NCBI GenBank assembly: GCA_038746745.1 | Contig: JBCDKJ010000008.1 | Span: 1-64,000, forward strand | Source: JANQIO01 sp038746745 | GTDB taxonomy: Bacteria; Pseudomonadota; Gammaproteobacteria; Pseudomonadales; Halieaceae | Length of the DNA: 64,000 nucleotides | Direction: 5' to 3' | In this document: piece after piece, positions 25,953 through 35,209 of the stretch | How the letters are laid out: each line of letters begins with the position of its first letter | How positions within the stretch are numbered: the stretch's first letter is position 1 | Program-made: the position numbers and the translations under genes | Notes under the pieces: model-generated | Told to the model about the DNA's origin: nothing | The model's database searches: none | Seen by the model: the letters and a program-made list of their open reading frames with translations, nothing else

Positions 25953-28900
25953 TTACGCTCCAAGTTCCTGAGACCCCGCCTGGGGCTGATAGTCTGGTGT
26001 AATGTCGATGCAGGGGATGCCGTCGCCCTGGTGCTGATGTGCTGACGCAGCGTCCAATATCAGCGCGGGCAGTTCGCCCACATCCATGCCGCGCCGCACC
26101 TGTTGCAGGGCATGTTGCCGACGCCGCAGTGTTTCGGCGTAGGTGGCAACGCGAATCTTGATGGAGCCCGCGGGACGGTTGGCATCAATATCATGGAGCG
26201 CCGCATAAGGCGCACCGGCCGTTCCTACAATACTGTCCACCAGGCCATACACCGGTGCATCGTTGCCGCATTTGAAGCTGGAGAGGTCAAGCACCGCAAT
26301 GTTGGGATGACGCGCTGCAAACTTGGCCGCCCATACTTTTTGTGCGCTGTTTACGCTGTAGTTTTCGGGCCAGACATCACCAACTTCCAGAGGCGCATCT
26401 GTGAACCACTGATTCAACCAGGTCCTGTCTTTTGGAATCGAGCGGATGCTCAAGACCGGATAGCCCAGCGCCTGAAACTCTTCGGTGATTTCGTGATTAA
26501 TTCCGGGGTCGTGGTGATAAGGCCGTCCGAGCAGGAGAATACCAATGCGGCCACTTTGCTCCAGATGGTCGAGTACCGTGCGACCGCGCTGTTCCATGTC
26601 GTTGTTAAATTGCTGCAGTGCCTTCCAGGCCTGCTCTACAGCAAAGTCATTTTCGTCTCGCGTGATGCGGAGCCTGTCGCCCCAGCAGTCGAACAGCTGC
26701 TGACAGAGTAATCCAGGCTCGTTCATGGTCATGGCGGGGTCCAGGTACTCAATGCCCACCTTGCTGAAAAAATCCGTCTCCTTGGTAAACGCAGCTTTGA
26801 TGACATTCGGTGTCCCCGCCACAACAGGACAGCAAGCGGTGTCCATGACGTTCTCAAGGAAGGTCGGGATATGCGTGATGCTGGGAAAGAACAGGAAATC
26901 GATAGGGCGCGAGGGCCGGTTTTTTTCAAACAGCAGATTGTGAATATGCGCCTGCACCACCTTGCTCGGAAAGCACGGGTCAGTGGAACCATAGCGAGCC
27001 CCCGCGCTGAAGAGGGCCTCCGAAGTTTCATCACTGAACACTATGTGACGGGCGGGAACACCCAGCGTCTCCAGATACCCCCGCCAGAAAGGTGCCGTGC
27101 TCCACATATTAAGCACGCGCGGCATAGCGATGCGTAGCTGCTGTCTGTGCGTGTGGGCTGACTGTGTGCTGCGCGCAAAAGCAACGTGACGTCGCATCAA
27201 CCGTTGCCCGACCCTTGCAAGCCCACGGGTCTGCTGCAGCGTTTCGACTGGCCAGGCCTCTGCTTCATAGACAGACTGGAAACAGCGCGCGGCCTCCTCT
27301 CTGACCAGGTTTGGATGCTGCTGCCGACTGGTCTCGCGCGCCTGCCGCAGCGCCTTCAGCGCGTACTTGTCTTCTACCGTGCCCTGCTCGCAGGAGAATC
27401 CCGAGATATACCGGGTTTGACCACCGCCTGGCTTGTCGACGTCTATAAACGTTCTGGCACAGTGATTGGGGCAGAAGTGGCAGGTGGTGCTGGCGTCGTT
27501 GCGGGTGCGATATTGGATTCCCATTGCAGCCTGCAGCCCCACAAACCGGCTCGCGCCCTTGTCAGCGACCGCCCGCCGCGCCGCCAGGGCGGCGCCGTGC
27601 GCACCCGCTTCACCCGGATAGGGATGTACACGAATATCAGCGCCGGGCACCCGTTCGGCGATATAGTCGACCTGTGCTTTAACGGCAGCCAGGTTGTACT
27701 GCGTGCCACCCTGAAGCACGTAGTTGGTCCCCAGTTCTGCCAGGCGGGGGATCTGTACGACGTATTGCCAGATGTTCTTGGGAAGCACCCTGGCCAGTCC
27801 AGCCATCAGTTCCTGCTTGTTGTAGCCCTCCTTTTGAAAATTGACGCGGTCTGAGTCCAGAAAAACAGCGCAGCCATAGCTGAAATCCGGCGACAGCTCT
27901 GCCGCGAAGGCGTGGTCTGCATACTCCTCGACCGGCACACCGAACTGATCCGCCATGGCCTGAAGCAACATGCCATTGCCTGCGCTACATTGGTTAGAAA
28001 GGCGAAAGTCCTTTAACTCCTGGTTCTGTACCATTAGCACCTTGATATCCTGCCCCCCGATGTCGCAGACGACATCGACCTCGGGGAATACCATTAGTGC
28101 GGATTCCAGATGTGCCACGGTTTCAACGACCTTGGCGTCGGCATCAAGCGACGCATCAAGAACGTCAGCGGCATACCCGGTCACACCCAGGCCAGTGATT
28201 TCAAGTGTGAGCTGACGCGATTGGAATTCCGCCTGCAGCCCGGTGAGCATGGCTCGCATATCTTCAATGGGATTGCCCTCGGACAGGCGATACTGTTTGG
28301 CGATGACAACGCCTTCATCGTCAATCAGCACACACTTGGGGGAGGTTGAGCCGCCATCGATACCCAAATATCCGCGCTGTCTTCTGCCCACTTCAGCGAT
28401 AGCGGGTCGGAACACAGGAATGCGATGCGCCACCTCAAACTGCTGTTGCTGTGCAGGATCACTGCGCAAAGCAGGTCCTGCACTGGTCGCGAGCTGGGCT
28501 TGCCGACCCTCGGATATCCACTGCTGCAACGCCTGTTCACCGGGGTACTCTGATCGTAAGACGTCTTCGCGTCCAAAAAGTATGGCACCCAGCGCAGCGT
28601 ATAAAGCGGCATTTTCGGGGACGTCGATGAGACTCGCAGCGGTGTCACCGAATCGGGGCTCGTAGCCCCGGTCGGCCCAGCTTTCGGGGATGCGCTGCTG
28701 CCAGCACTCCTGCAGGAACCGCAGATAGGTATTCGGGCCACCCAGCAGCAATACCTTGTCTCTCAGCGTACTGCCACGCGTTAATACCGACAGGTTCTGA
28801 GTGACAATGGCGTCCGCCAGACTGCACAGCACTTCTGCTGCAGGGACGCCTGACTTCACCAGATTGACAATATCTGTCTCGGCAAATACGCCACACTTAG

Positions 28901-29417
28901 CCGCTACCGGGTGCAGATGCTCGCCCGCAAAGGGCAACACCGCGGCCTCGTCCTGCGAGAGCCCCACCTTGAGCATACATTTGTCGATGGTGGCACCCGT
29001 GCCTGACGCGCACTTGTCATTCATGCTGGCAACGATCTTGCGCGCGCCCGACGCCGGGTTATCACGGAAGTGAATAATCTTGGCGTCCTGCCCACCTAGC
29101 TCCACCACGCTGTACACGTCCGGATGCAGACGGTCTACGGCCGAGGCAACAGCGTTGACCTCCTGCACAAAATGCGCATTCAAGAGAGGCGCCAGCGGGC
29201 CGGCACCGGAACCAGTGATATACACGGAGAAATCAGCATCGCTCGCCGCCGGGAACGCGCGCCGGATGTCCAGCAGCATATCCAGCACACATTCACCCTG
29301 CCGCGTGTTGTGACGCCGGTAGTCGCTCCAGATGATGCTGTGGCCGTCGCTCCCTGAAACAACGGCTTTTACGGTGGTAGATCCGACATCGAGGCCGATA
29401 TCCATTTTTGTTGTCAT
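25953..29417 (-). CDS. Giant acyl-CoA dehydratase activase (two BcrAD/BadFG ATPase domains plus DUF2229)
   Basis: 1154 residues from the ATG at 29417 (GGGGGAT upstream; an in-frame start at 29468 lacks a ribosome site). Two ASKHA ATPase domains are in tandem. The first has IGLDVGSTTVKAVV, ELGGQDAKI and the cluster cysteines in NDKCASGTG and AKCGVFAETD. The second has GYLGIDGGSTSPKCVLID, DIGGQDIKV, NQCSAGNG and YGCAVFLDSD. A CxxCxxxC segment (TTCHFCPNHCARTF) follows, then DUF2229 with GSTDPCFPSKVVQAH. In the family the activase uses ATP to drive an electron into the dehydratase. It overlaps nothing and leads the two-gene operon. Confidence 0.88.
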   Translation of the reverse strand: MTTKMDIGLDVGSTTVKAVVSGSDGHSIIWSDYRRHNTRQGECVLDMLLDIRRAFPAASDADFSVYITGSGAGPLAPLLNAHFVQEVNAVASAVDRLHPDVYSVVELGGQDAKIIHFRDNPASGARKIVASMNDKCASGTGATIDKCMLKVGLSQDEAAVLPFAGEHLHPVAAKCGVFAETDIVNLVKSGVPAAEVLCSLADAIVTQNLSVLTRGSTLRDKVLLLGGPNTYLRFLQECWQQRIPESWADRGYEPRFGDTAASLIDVPENAALYAALGAILFGREDVLRSEYPGEQALQQWISEGRQAQLATSAGPALRSDPAQQQQFEVAHRIPVFRPAIAEVGRRQRGYLGIDGGSTSPKCVLIDDEGVVIAKQYRLSEGNPIEDMRAMLTGLQAEFQSRQLTLEITGLGVTGYAADVLDASLDADAKVVETVAHLESALMVFPEVDVVCDIGGQDIKVLMVQNQELKDFRLSNQCSAGNGMLLQAMADQFGVPVEEYADHAFAAELSPDFSYGCAVFLDSDRVNFQKEGYNKQELMAGLARVLPKNIWQYVVQIPRLAELGTNYVLQGGTQYNLAAVKAQVDYIAERVPGADIRVHPYPGEAGAHGAALAARRAVADKGASRFVGLQAAMGIQYRTRNDASTTCHFCPNHCARTFIDVDKPGGGQTRYISGFSCEQGTVEDKYALKALRQARETSRQQHPNLVREEAARCFQSVYEAEAWPVETLQQTRGLARVGQRLMRRHVAFARSTQSAHTHRQQLRIAMPRVLNMWSTAPFWRGYLETLGVPARHIVFSDETSEALFSAGARYGSTDPCFPSKVVQAHIHNLLFEKNRPSRPIDFLFFPSITHIPTFLENVMDTACCPVVAGTPNVIKAAFTKETDFFSKVGIEYLDPAMTMNEPGLLCQQLFDCWGDRLRITRDENDFAVEQAWKALQQFNNDMEQRGRTVLDHLEQSGRIGILLLGRPYHHDPGINHEITEEFQALGYPVLSIRSIPKDRTWLNQWFTDAPLEVGDVWPENYSVNSAQKVWAAKFAARHPNIAVLDLSSFKCGNDAPVYGLVDSIVGTAGAPYAALHDIDANRPAGSIKIRVATYAETLRRRQHALQQVRRGMDVGELPALILDAASAHQHQGDGIPCIDITPDYQPQAGSQELGA

Positions 29418-29493
29418 TTGATCCCCCAGCTTCCAGCATAGACGCTCACGGCGATCCTTCAACAACAACTGACGACGCGCTTATACTGCTCGC

Positions 29494-30258
29494 ATGGTTC
29501 CTTACATAACAGACCCGGGCTTCACCTGGCTGCCCTTCAGCCTGTTTTCTGCACTTGTGCTCACCGGCGTGGTACTCGGCATACTTTTCACTACCTGGCT
29601 GGGCAGGCGAGAGGGCGTGAGAGTAGAGGACTCTGTAAAGATGTGCCTGTGGACAGTGCTGCCAGCCTACCTCGGCAGCCATACCTTAATGATTGTGTTT
29701 TACTACCCGGTGAGGATTCTCAGCGATCCTATGTCGCTTGTGCGATTCAACGAAGGAATGAGTTCTTTTGGCGGCATGTTGATTGCCGTGATCTGTTTTT
29801 TTACCTACCTGCGCAACACTGGCCAGTTACACCACTGGCGTCGCCGCGCGGATATGGCTATGCAGGGTTTCATTGTTGGCTGGATTTTTGGCCGCATGGG
29901 ATGCTCTATTGTGCACGATCACCCAGGCCGACTCAGCGATTTCTTTCTCGCGGTGCAGTATCCCGGCGGCGCGCGACATGATCTGGGCTTTTACGAAATG
30001 CTCTTCACCTTGCTGGTCATCTTTCCCTGCAGCCTGCTTATCTGGAAGCGCAGGTGGAAGCCCGGGACGCAACTGATAGCTGCCTGTATATTGTACGCCT
30101 TGTACCGATGGCCTACCGACTACCTGCGCATCATCGATACGCGCTATTTTGGTCTGACGCCGGGGCAGTATGGCAGCGTAGTGCTCATGGCCATCGGTCT
30201 ATACCTTTGGAAAAATACATATGTGTATAGCGCCAGCCCGCGAATTGCCAAAAGTTAA
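29494..30258 (+). CDS. Lgt-like membrane protein (prolipoprotein diacylglyceryl transferase family)
   Basis: A 254-residue polytopic membrane protein with about seven hydrophobic segments. The Lgt signature region is GRMGCSIVHDHPG, followed by FLAVQYPGGARHDLGFYE. Compared with E. coli Lgt, the Asn of GRIGN is Cys here and the HGG motif is FGG (SSFGGML), so the catalytic His is missing. It is thus a divergent paralogue rather than the housekeeping Lgt. It is divergent from the activase and 44 bp upstream of a lipoprotein gene, which may be a dedicated partner. Confidence 0.8.
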   Translation: MVPYITDPGFTWLPFSLFSALVLTGVVLGILFTTWLGRREGVRVEDSVKMCLWTVLPAYLGSHTLMIVFYYPVRILSDPMSLVRFNEGMSSFGGMLIAVICFFTYLRNTGQLHHWRRRADMAMQGFIVGWIFGRMGCSIVHDHPGRLSDFFLAVQYPGGARHDLGFYEMLFTLLVIFPCSLLIWKRRWKPGTQLIAACILYALYRWPTDYLRIIDTRYFGLTPGQYGSVVLMAIGLYLWKNTYVYSASPRIAKS

Positions 30259-30301
30259 ACTGTCAACTAATGTGTAGGTTCAAAGAAGCAGGGGATCGCA
30301 G

Positions 30302-31027
30302 ATGGTTTTGAATAAAAGCAATATTGCGCTGGGCATGCTGTCTGTAACGTTTGGCGTTTCGCTCTGGAATACTCTGTCGGGCTGTGGACCTGTCGCGGAC
30401 AACCAGATCGGTGGCCTTTACATCGACGCTGGCGAGGATCAGACCGTTAACGAGGGCACTGAGGTGACACTGGTCGCTAAAACCAGTAGCAATAGCGGGG
30501 TTGCAACCTTTGATAGCGTCAGCTGGGATACAAAATTCAGTACAGAATCGGGGTTCAGCGCCCCATTCACAGAGCAAGATACGCTGACCTTTACAGCGCC
30601 TTTCGTAGAGAAAACAGAATCTCTTGAGCTTGAGGCCAGGGGCCTGCTAACTGGACCGGCATTGGTCGCCAGGGACACGGTGACTGTCACAATATTAGAT
30701 ACGGGTGCTGAAGAGCCCGTACCAGAGTTCAACATTATTATCGCCGGTGGCATTCTCAACTTTGCGCACATCATTGGCGGCTCGCCCTGCCCGCAGTTTA
30801 TTGGAACGTTTACCATCGAAAATAGCGGCGCCGGTGAGCTTGACTGGTTTGTTGGCTCATCGCCTGCCTGGGTTACATTGACGCCTTCCAGCGGCGTCGC
30901 ACCCAGCGAGGTGACTGCACGCTTCCCCTGCAGCGGCTTCCAGAATGGTGACAATGTGGGAAACATCCAACTGCAGTCGTCTGACGGACAAGAGGCCAGC
31001 GTCCCGGTTTCAGGTAGCGTCAACTAA
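30302..31027 (+). CDS. Putative lipoprotein with Ig/BACON-like domains
   Basis: A 241-residue protein whose signal peptide ends in TLSGC (Cys28). An Ig/PKD-like domain follows at about 38-138 (DAGEDQTVNEGTEVTLVA, ending TVTVTILD). A second beta domain of about 95 residues contains TFTIENSGAGELDWFV, SPAWVTLTPSSG and a C-terminal VPVSGSVN, the pattern of BACON-type carbohydrate- or mucin-associated domains. It is probably displayed on the cell surface or in the periplasm. Function unknown. It lies just downstream of the Lgt-like gene on the same strand. Confidence 0.75.
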   Translation: MVLNKSNIALGMLSVTFGVSLWNTLSGCGPVADNQIGGLYIDAGEDQTVNEGTEVTLVAKTSSNSGVATFDSVSWDTKFSTESGFSAPFTEQDTLTFTAPFVEKTESLELEARGLLTGPALVARDTVTVTILDTGAEEPVPEFNIIIAGGILNFAHIIGGSPCPQFIGTFTIENSGAGELDWFVGSSPAWVTLTPSSGVAPSEVTARFPCSGFQNGDNVGNIQLQSSDGQEASVPVSGSVN

Positions 31028-31092
31028 GCGCCTGAACGCAGTCGCAGAGAGCGACCAGTGCCAGCTTGCTTTTCTGAGCCGTAGGGCGGTAA

Positions 31093-31108
31093 TTTGAAGC
31101 GCTTCAAA
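31093..31108. promoter_or_regulatory. LacI-type operator candidate, perfect 16-bp palindrome
   Basis: TTTGAAGCGCTTCAAA is a perfect palindrome with a central CG, the general form of LacI-family operators. It lies 100 bp upstream of the dienelactone-hydrolase-like gene. No LacI regulator is encoded in the window, so the binding protein would act in trans. Confidence 0.5.
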
Positions 31109-31207
31109 AGGCCGATGGTGGTCATTCACTTCGGTTTGCCATTCTCAACCGCCGCAGGACCGAACACGTGTTAGCGTTCGTGATTTCCACGGACAGGACA
31201 TCAGCAC

Positions 31208-32323
31208 GTGAAAACCTTCGCCGCAATTGTGGTCGCTCTGATACTGCTGCTGGTCGTCGTTGCCAGCAATCGGCACGTCCAGGGCCTGATTCTCGCGAAC
31301 TTCATACCCGCCGCGCCGGACTGGCCCGCACCGAAACTCTCGCTTGATGGCACCGAAGAGGGTCGTCTCTACTATGCCACACGCAGCCCCTACGACCTCG
31401 AGGTTATCCTCACCGACCTGAGTCTGGCGCCGGCCACCACTGGTCTTGGCTTTCTCACCTATCCCAAAAAAGCATCAGCGGAAGCGCCAGTGCCTGCCAT
31501 GGTTATCGTACCCGGCAGCGGCGGCATTGCGCCGGGGCGAGAGCACGATTACGCAGCTTGGTTCAACGCGCGCGGCATCGCGGCCTTTGTGGTGGACTAC
31601 TACGAACCTCGAGGGTTTCCGCCGGGCTTTAACTATTTTGTCAAAACTGCGGCGGTAACCGAGTTCGATCTGATCGCAGATGCCTACGCCGCACTGACCC
31701 TGTTGGGCAGTAGTCCACGCATTGACGCAGAGCGCATTGGTTTGATCGGCTTTTCCTACGGCGGCATGGCGACGCGCCTGGCGATGGATCAGCGCATCAA
31801 GGACGCGCTTGCGCCAGATGTGCCACCTTTTGCCCTGCACATTGATACCTACGGCCCCTGTTTCCAGGACCTGCAGAGCGCCGCCGTTACTGGCGCCCCC
31901 GTATTGACGCTGCGCGGCACAGAGGACGCCTCTAATGAGCTACCCGCCTGCCTGCGTCGTGAAGACGAACTCCGCCAGCTTGGCGTCGAGGTCACCGCAA
32001 AGGTGTACGCCGGCGCCGGGCACGCCTGGGAAAACGCGGCACCCCGGGCAATGGCAGAAAGCAACCCGTATCTCGCAGGCTGCGAGCTGCAATACGATGA
32101 CAGGGGACGCGCTTACTATGAAGGCGAGCCATTGGTCAGTTACCAGTTGGACGAGCCACTGGCAGTACGCGCTGCCGATCGCATTACCAGCGGCCTGAAG
32201 CTACGGGATTGCGTTGGGTATGGCTATATTGTGGGGCGTGACGAGGCCACTCGGAACCAGGCCTATCAGGATATCGAAGACTTTTTAGCTCACTACTGGC
32301 CACAGATTGATAAGGGCGGATAA
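31208..32323 (+). CDS. Dienelactone hydrolase-like alpha/beta hydrolase, membrane-anchored or exported
   Basis: 371 residues from a GTG at 31208. The N-terminus is a hydrophobic signal or anchor (about 4-20). The hydrolase core has VPGSGGIAPGREHDY (oxyanion loop), IAAFVVDYYEPRGF and the nucleophile Ser183 in LIGFSYGGMA. An acid lies near LTLRGTEDASNE and a His in YAGAGHAWE. It should cleave an ester or lactone in the periplasm. A LacI-type palindrome lies upstream. The substrate is unknown. Confidence 0.82.
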   Translation: MKTFAAIVVALILLLVVVASNRHVQGLILANFIPAAPDWPAPKLSLDGTEEGRLYYATRSPYDLEVILTDLSLAPATTGLGFLTYPKKASAEAPVPAMVIVPGSGGIAPGREHDYAAWFNARGIAAFVVDYYEPRGFPPGFNYFVKTAAVTEFDLIADAYAALTLLGSSPRIDAERIGLIGFSYGGMATRLAMDQRIKDALAPDVPPFALHIDTYGPCFQDLQSAAVTGAPVLTLRGTEDASNELPACLRREDELRQLGVEVTAKVYAGAGHAWENAAPRAMAESNPYLAGCELQYDDRGRAYYEGEPLVSYQLDEPLAVRAADRITSGLKLRDCVGYGYIVGRDEATRNQAYQDIEDFLAHYWPQIDKGG

Positions 32324-32373
32324 TCAAGGCCGTTTTAGTAAGCGATCAGCGAAAACTCGATTTCGCGCCCTGC

Positions 32374-34365
32374 TCACTCAGCCCGATCTATCTGCAGAAT
32401 CACCGCGCCTGCCGTTAGCTGATCACCGACGCGGGCATTGATCTGCACCACGGTTCCGGCCACAGAAGCCGTTAACCGGTGCTCCATTTTCATCGCTTCC
32501 ATGACTGCGAGCGCATCGCCCTCGGCGACGTGGTCGCCCTCCTCCACGCTGATCTCGAGCACGTTGCCATGCATAGGCGCAGTCACCGTACCGCTGCCCT
32601 CATTAGAAGCATCCGCTGTGCTGGCAGCCAGTTCGTCTACAAACACGGTCGCATTGCCCTGCATTTGCACGCTGATACTGTCCGCAGAAATCTGGTGAGC
32701 CACCACGCCATAGCGCGCACCGTCGACCTCCACGACGTAGCCGCCTCGTGTATCGTCAGCCGCTACTTCCACAGCGAATTCAGACTCTGCAAGGGCCACC
32801 TGATAGCTGGCATCACTCTGCGATGTAACCGCGAGGTTTAACGCCTCATCACCTATCGTATAACGCAGCTGGCGGGCAAAACGCCGAGACCCGGTCCAGC
32901 CCTGCAAGCCAGCGCTGTGATCCAGCCGCTGAAGAAACATCTGCTGTGCGGCCTGATGACACTGCAGTGCAGCGGCAAGCGCTACATGCTCAAGCAGCGG
33001 CGCAGCAGAGACAAAGCCCTCTGTGAAGGTTTCTTCAATAAAGGCTGTGGTCGCATCACCTCGCTGGAACGTCTGCTCTGCCAATGCGGCGTGTAAAAAG
33101 GCACGATTGTTCTCAAATCCAAACAGCACCGTGTTCTCCAACGCCCGGCGCAGTCGTCGACAGGCCATCGCGCGATCGGAACCCCAGGCAATTATTTTTG
33201 CCACCATGGGGTCGTAAAAAGGCGACACCTCCTGACCCTCCAGCAGCCCATGATCCACGCGAATACCCGCTCCGGACGGCGGCCGCCATCGGCTTGCCGT
33301 GCCTGAGGCGGGCAGAAAGTCGTTGGTGGGATCCTCAGCATACAGGCGCACCTCGATCGCATGGCCATCCAGCGCGACATCGGATTGCGCTATCGGCAGC
33401 GCTTCACCCTGGGCGACTGAAAGCTGCAGCGCGACCAAATCAAGGCCGGTAATCATCTCAGTGACAGGATGCTCCACCTGTAAGCGGGTGTTCATCTCCA
33501 GAAAGTAAAAATGCCCGTCGTCATCGAGCAGAAATTCGACAGTACCCGCACCTTCGTAAGCAATACTGCGCGCGGCCTCAACGGCTGCCAAGCCCATTTC
33601 TTCACGCAGCGCCGGGGTCATGACCGGACAAGGCGCCTCCTCGATGACTTTCTGATGGCGACGCTGCACTGAACAATCCCGTTCGCCCAGATAGATGAGA
33701 TTACCGTGGCTATCGCCAAACACCTGCACTTCCACATGGCGTGGCCGCAGCACAGCTTTCTCAAGTATCAGCTCATCGGAGCCAAAGGCGGTCTCGGCCT
33801 CAGAGCGCGCTGACGTCAGTGCAGGTGCTAGCTCCGCCTCTGAATGCACCAGACGCATGCCGCGTCCGCCACCGCCCGCCGCCGCCTTGACCATCAATGG
33901 AAAGCCGATCTCCGCCGCCGCAGTGAGTAAAGCCGCATCACTCTGCTCTTCAGCCTGATAACCGGGTATGCAGGGCACACCTGCCGCCAGCATGCGACGC
34001 TTTGATGCCGCTTTATTCCCCATCGCCTCAATCGCGTCGGGGGCAGGCCCGATAAACACCAGACCCGCAGCCGCGCAGGCACGCGCAAACTCAGCATTCT
34101 CTGATAAGAAACCATAGCCAGGATGGATGGCATCGGCGCCAGTGCGTGCGGCCGCCCGCAAAATCTGTTCCGCATTCAGATAGCTGTCAGCGACGGCCGC
34201 GGGGCCGATACAGACTGCAACATCCGCTGCCTGGGTATGTCTGGCCCCGACGTCCGCCTCCGAATATACCGCGACCGTTCGGTAGCCCTCGCGTCGGGCG
34301 GTATCAATGATGCGACAGGCAATCTCACCCCGGTTGGCAATTAACAGGGTTTCAAAGCGGCTCAT
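32374..34365 (-). CDS. atuF: Acyl-CoA carboxylase biotin-containing alpha subunit (AtuF/LiuD type)
   Basis: A 663-residue three-part protein. The biotin carboxylase N-domain starts ETLLIANRGEIACRII and has the ATP-grasp motifs KAAAGGGGRGMRLV and FYFLEMNTRLQVEHPVTE. A middle linker domain follows, and the C-terminal biotinyl domain has Lys626 in VMEAMKMEH. It carboxylates biotin for geranyl-CoA or 3-methylcrotonyl-CoA carboxylase. Its start overlaps the crotonase stop (ATGA), and the AtuA homologue in the operon favours the terpene version. The exact acyl-CoA is not proven by sequence. Confidence 0.88.
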   Translation of the reverse strand: MSRFETLLIANRGEIACRIIDTARREGYRTVAVYSEADVGARHTQAADVAVCIGPAAVADSYLNAEQILRAAARTGADAIHPGYGFLSENAEFARACAAAGLVFIGPAPDAIEAMGNKAASKRRMLAAGVPCIPGYQAEEQSDAALLTAAAEIGFPLMVKAAAGGGGRGMRLVHSEAELAPALTSARSEAETAFGSDELILEKAVLRPRHVEVQVFGDSHGNLIYLGERDCSVQRRHQKVIEEAPCPVMTPALREEMGLAAVEAARSIAYEGAGTVEFLLDDDGHFYFLEMNTRLQVEHPVTEMITGLDLVALQLSVAQGEALPIAQSDVALDGHAIEVRLYAEDPTNDFLPASGTASRWRPPSGAGIRVDHGLLEGQEVSPFYDPMVAKIIAWGSDRAMACRRLRRALENTVLFGFENNRAFLHAALAEQTFQRGDATTAFIEETFTEGFVSAAPLLEHVALAAALQCHQAAQQMFLQRLDHSAGLQGWTGSRRFARQLRYTIGDEALNLAVTSQSDASYQVALAESEFAVEVAADDTRGGYVVEVDGARYGVVAHQISADSISVQMQGNATVFVDELAASTADASNEGSGTVTAPMHGNVLEISVEEGDHVAEGDALAVMEAMKMEHRLTASVAGTVVQINARVGDQLTAGAVILQIDRAE

Positions 34366-35186
34366 ACCGCATCCTCCTCAGCCCAGCGGGGGAGGCGTTT
34401 TTCGGAAAAGGCCCGCATGCCCTCGCGCCCCTCGTCGCCCAGCAAGCCATCTGCAAAGCGCTCTGCCGCATACTGCACCATCTCTTCGCTAGAGAGTCGC
34501 TCGGCGGCCTGTAAGATCTGCTTTGTCAGATGTATCGCGCCTGGCGCTCCTCGACGCGCCTGCGCAATCAAATCTGCCGCTGCTGCATCCAGCGCGCTCG
34601 CATCCTCAACCACACTGTGCACAAATCCCAGCCGATGCGCCTCACGCCCGTCAAATCGTTGTGCGGTGAGCAACAACCGCCTGGCCTCGGAGAGTCCAAT
34701 GCGTTTGGCGACCAGCGGCGCTATCTGCGCCGGGGGAATACCCAGCGATACCTCGCTCAGCGCAAACCGCGCATCGGCGCACGCGATAACCACGTCGGCG
34801 ATGCAGGAAAGTCCCAACCCGCCTGCCATCGCAGCTCCCTCGCTCAGTACAACAAACACCTGAGGCAGTGCCTGCACGGCGCGGAGGGTGCGCCCGAAGC
34901 CCGCATTAAACTGGACGATGTGCTCGCGTAGCGCATCGTCGCCAGGGCCGTTGTCCTGAAACACGGTCTTGAACATTTTCAAATCGCCACCGGAGCAGAA
35001 AGTGCCGCCCTTGCCACGCAAGAGCACAAACCGGATATCGTGTAACTCCGGGAGCTTCTCTAAAACGCTAGCCAGCTCGTCGGCCATGTTCTGAGACAGC
35101 GCATTGCGAGTTTCTGGTCGATTGAACCAGATCGTTAAGGTGTCCCCAGTCTTTTCCAGTAACAGGTCGCGGGTATCTGGCAACAT
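34362..35186 (-). CDS. atuE: Enoyl-CoA hydratase/isomerase (AtuE/LiuC-like)
   Basis: A 274-residue crotonase-fold protein. The oxyanion-hole residues are in GKGGTFCSGGDLKMF (about 60-73) and SEGAAMAGGLGLSCIADV (about 113-130), and the second catalytic region is ALSEVSLGIPPAQIAP. In the Atu or Liu pathway this enzyme hydrates the product of the biotin carboxylase (isohexenylglutaconyl-CoA or methylglutaconyl-CoA). Placement between the two carboxylase subunit genes supports this. A repeat-filled 150-bp spacer separates it from atuC. Confidence 0.82.
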   Translation of the reverse strand: MLPDTRDLLLEKTGDTLTIWFNRPETRNALSQNMADELASVLEKLPELHDIRFVLLRGKGGTFCSGGDLKMFKTVFQDNGPGDDALREHIVQFNAGFGRTLRAVQALPQVFVVLSEGAAMAGGLGLSCIADVVIACADARFALSEVSLGIPPAQIAPLVAKRIGLSEARRLLLTAQRFDGREAHRLGFVHSVVEDASALDAAAADLIAQARRGAPGAIHLTKQILQAAERLSSEEMVQYAAERFADGLLGDEGREGMRAFSEKRLPRWAEEDAV

Positions 35187-35209
35187 TTTTTTCTCCTGTT
35201 TGCGTGCTT

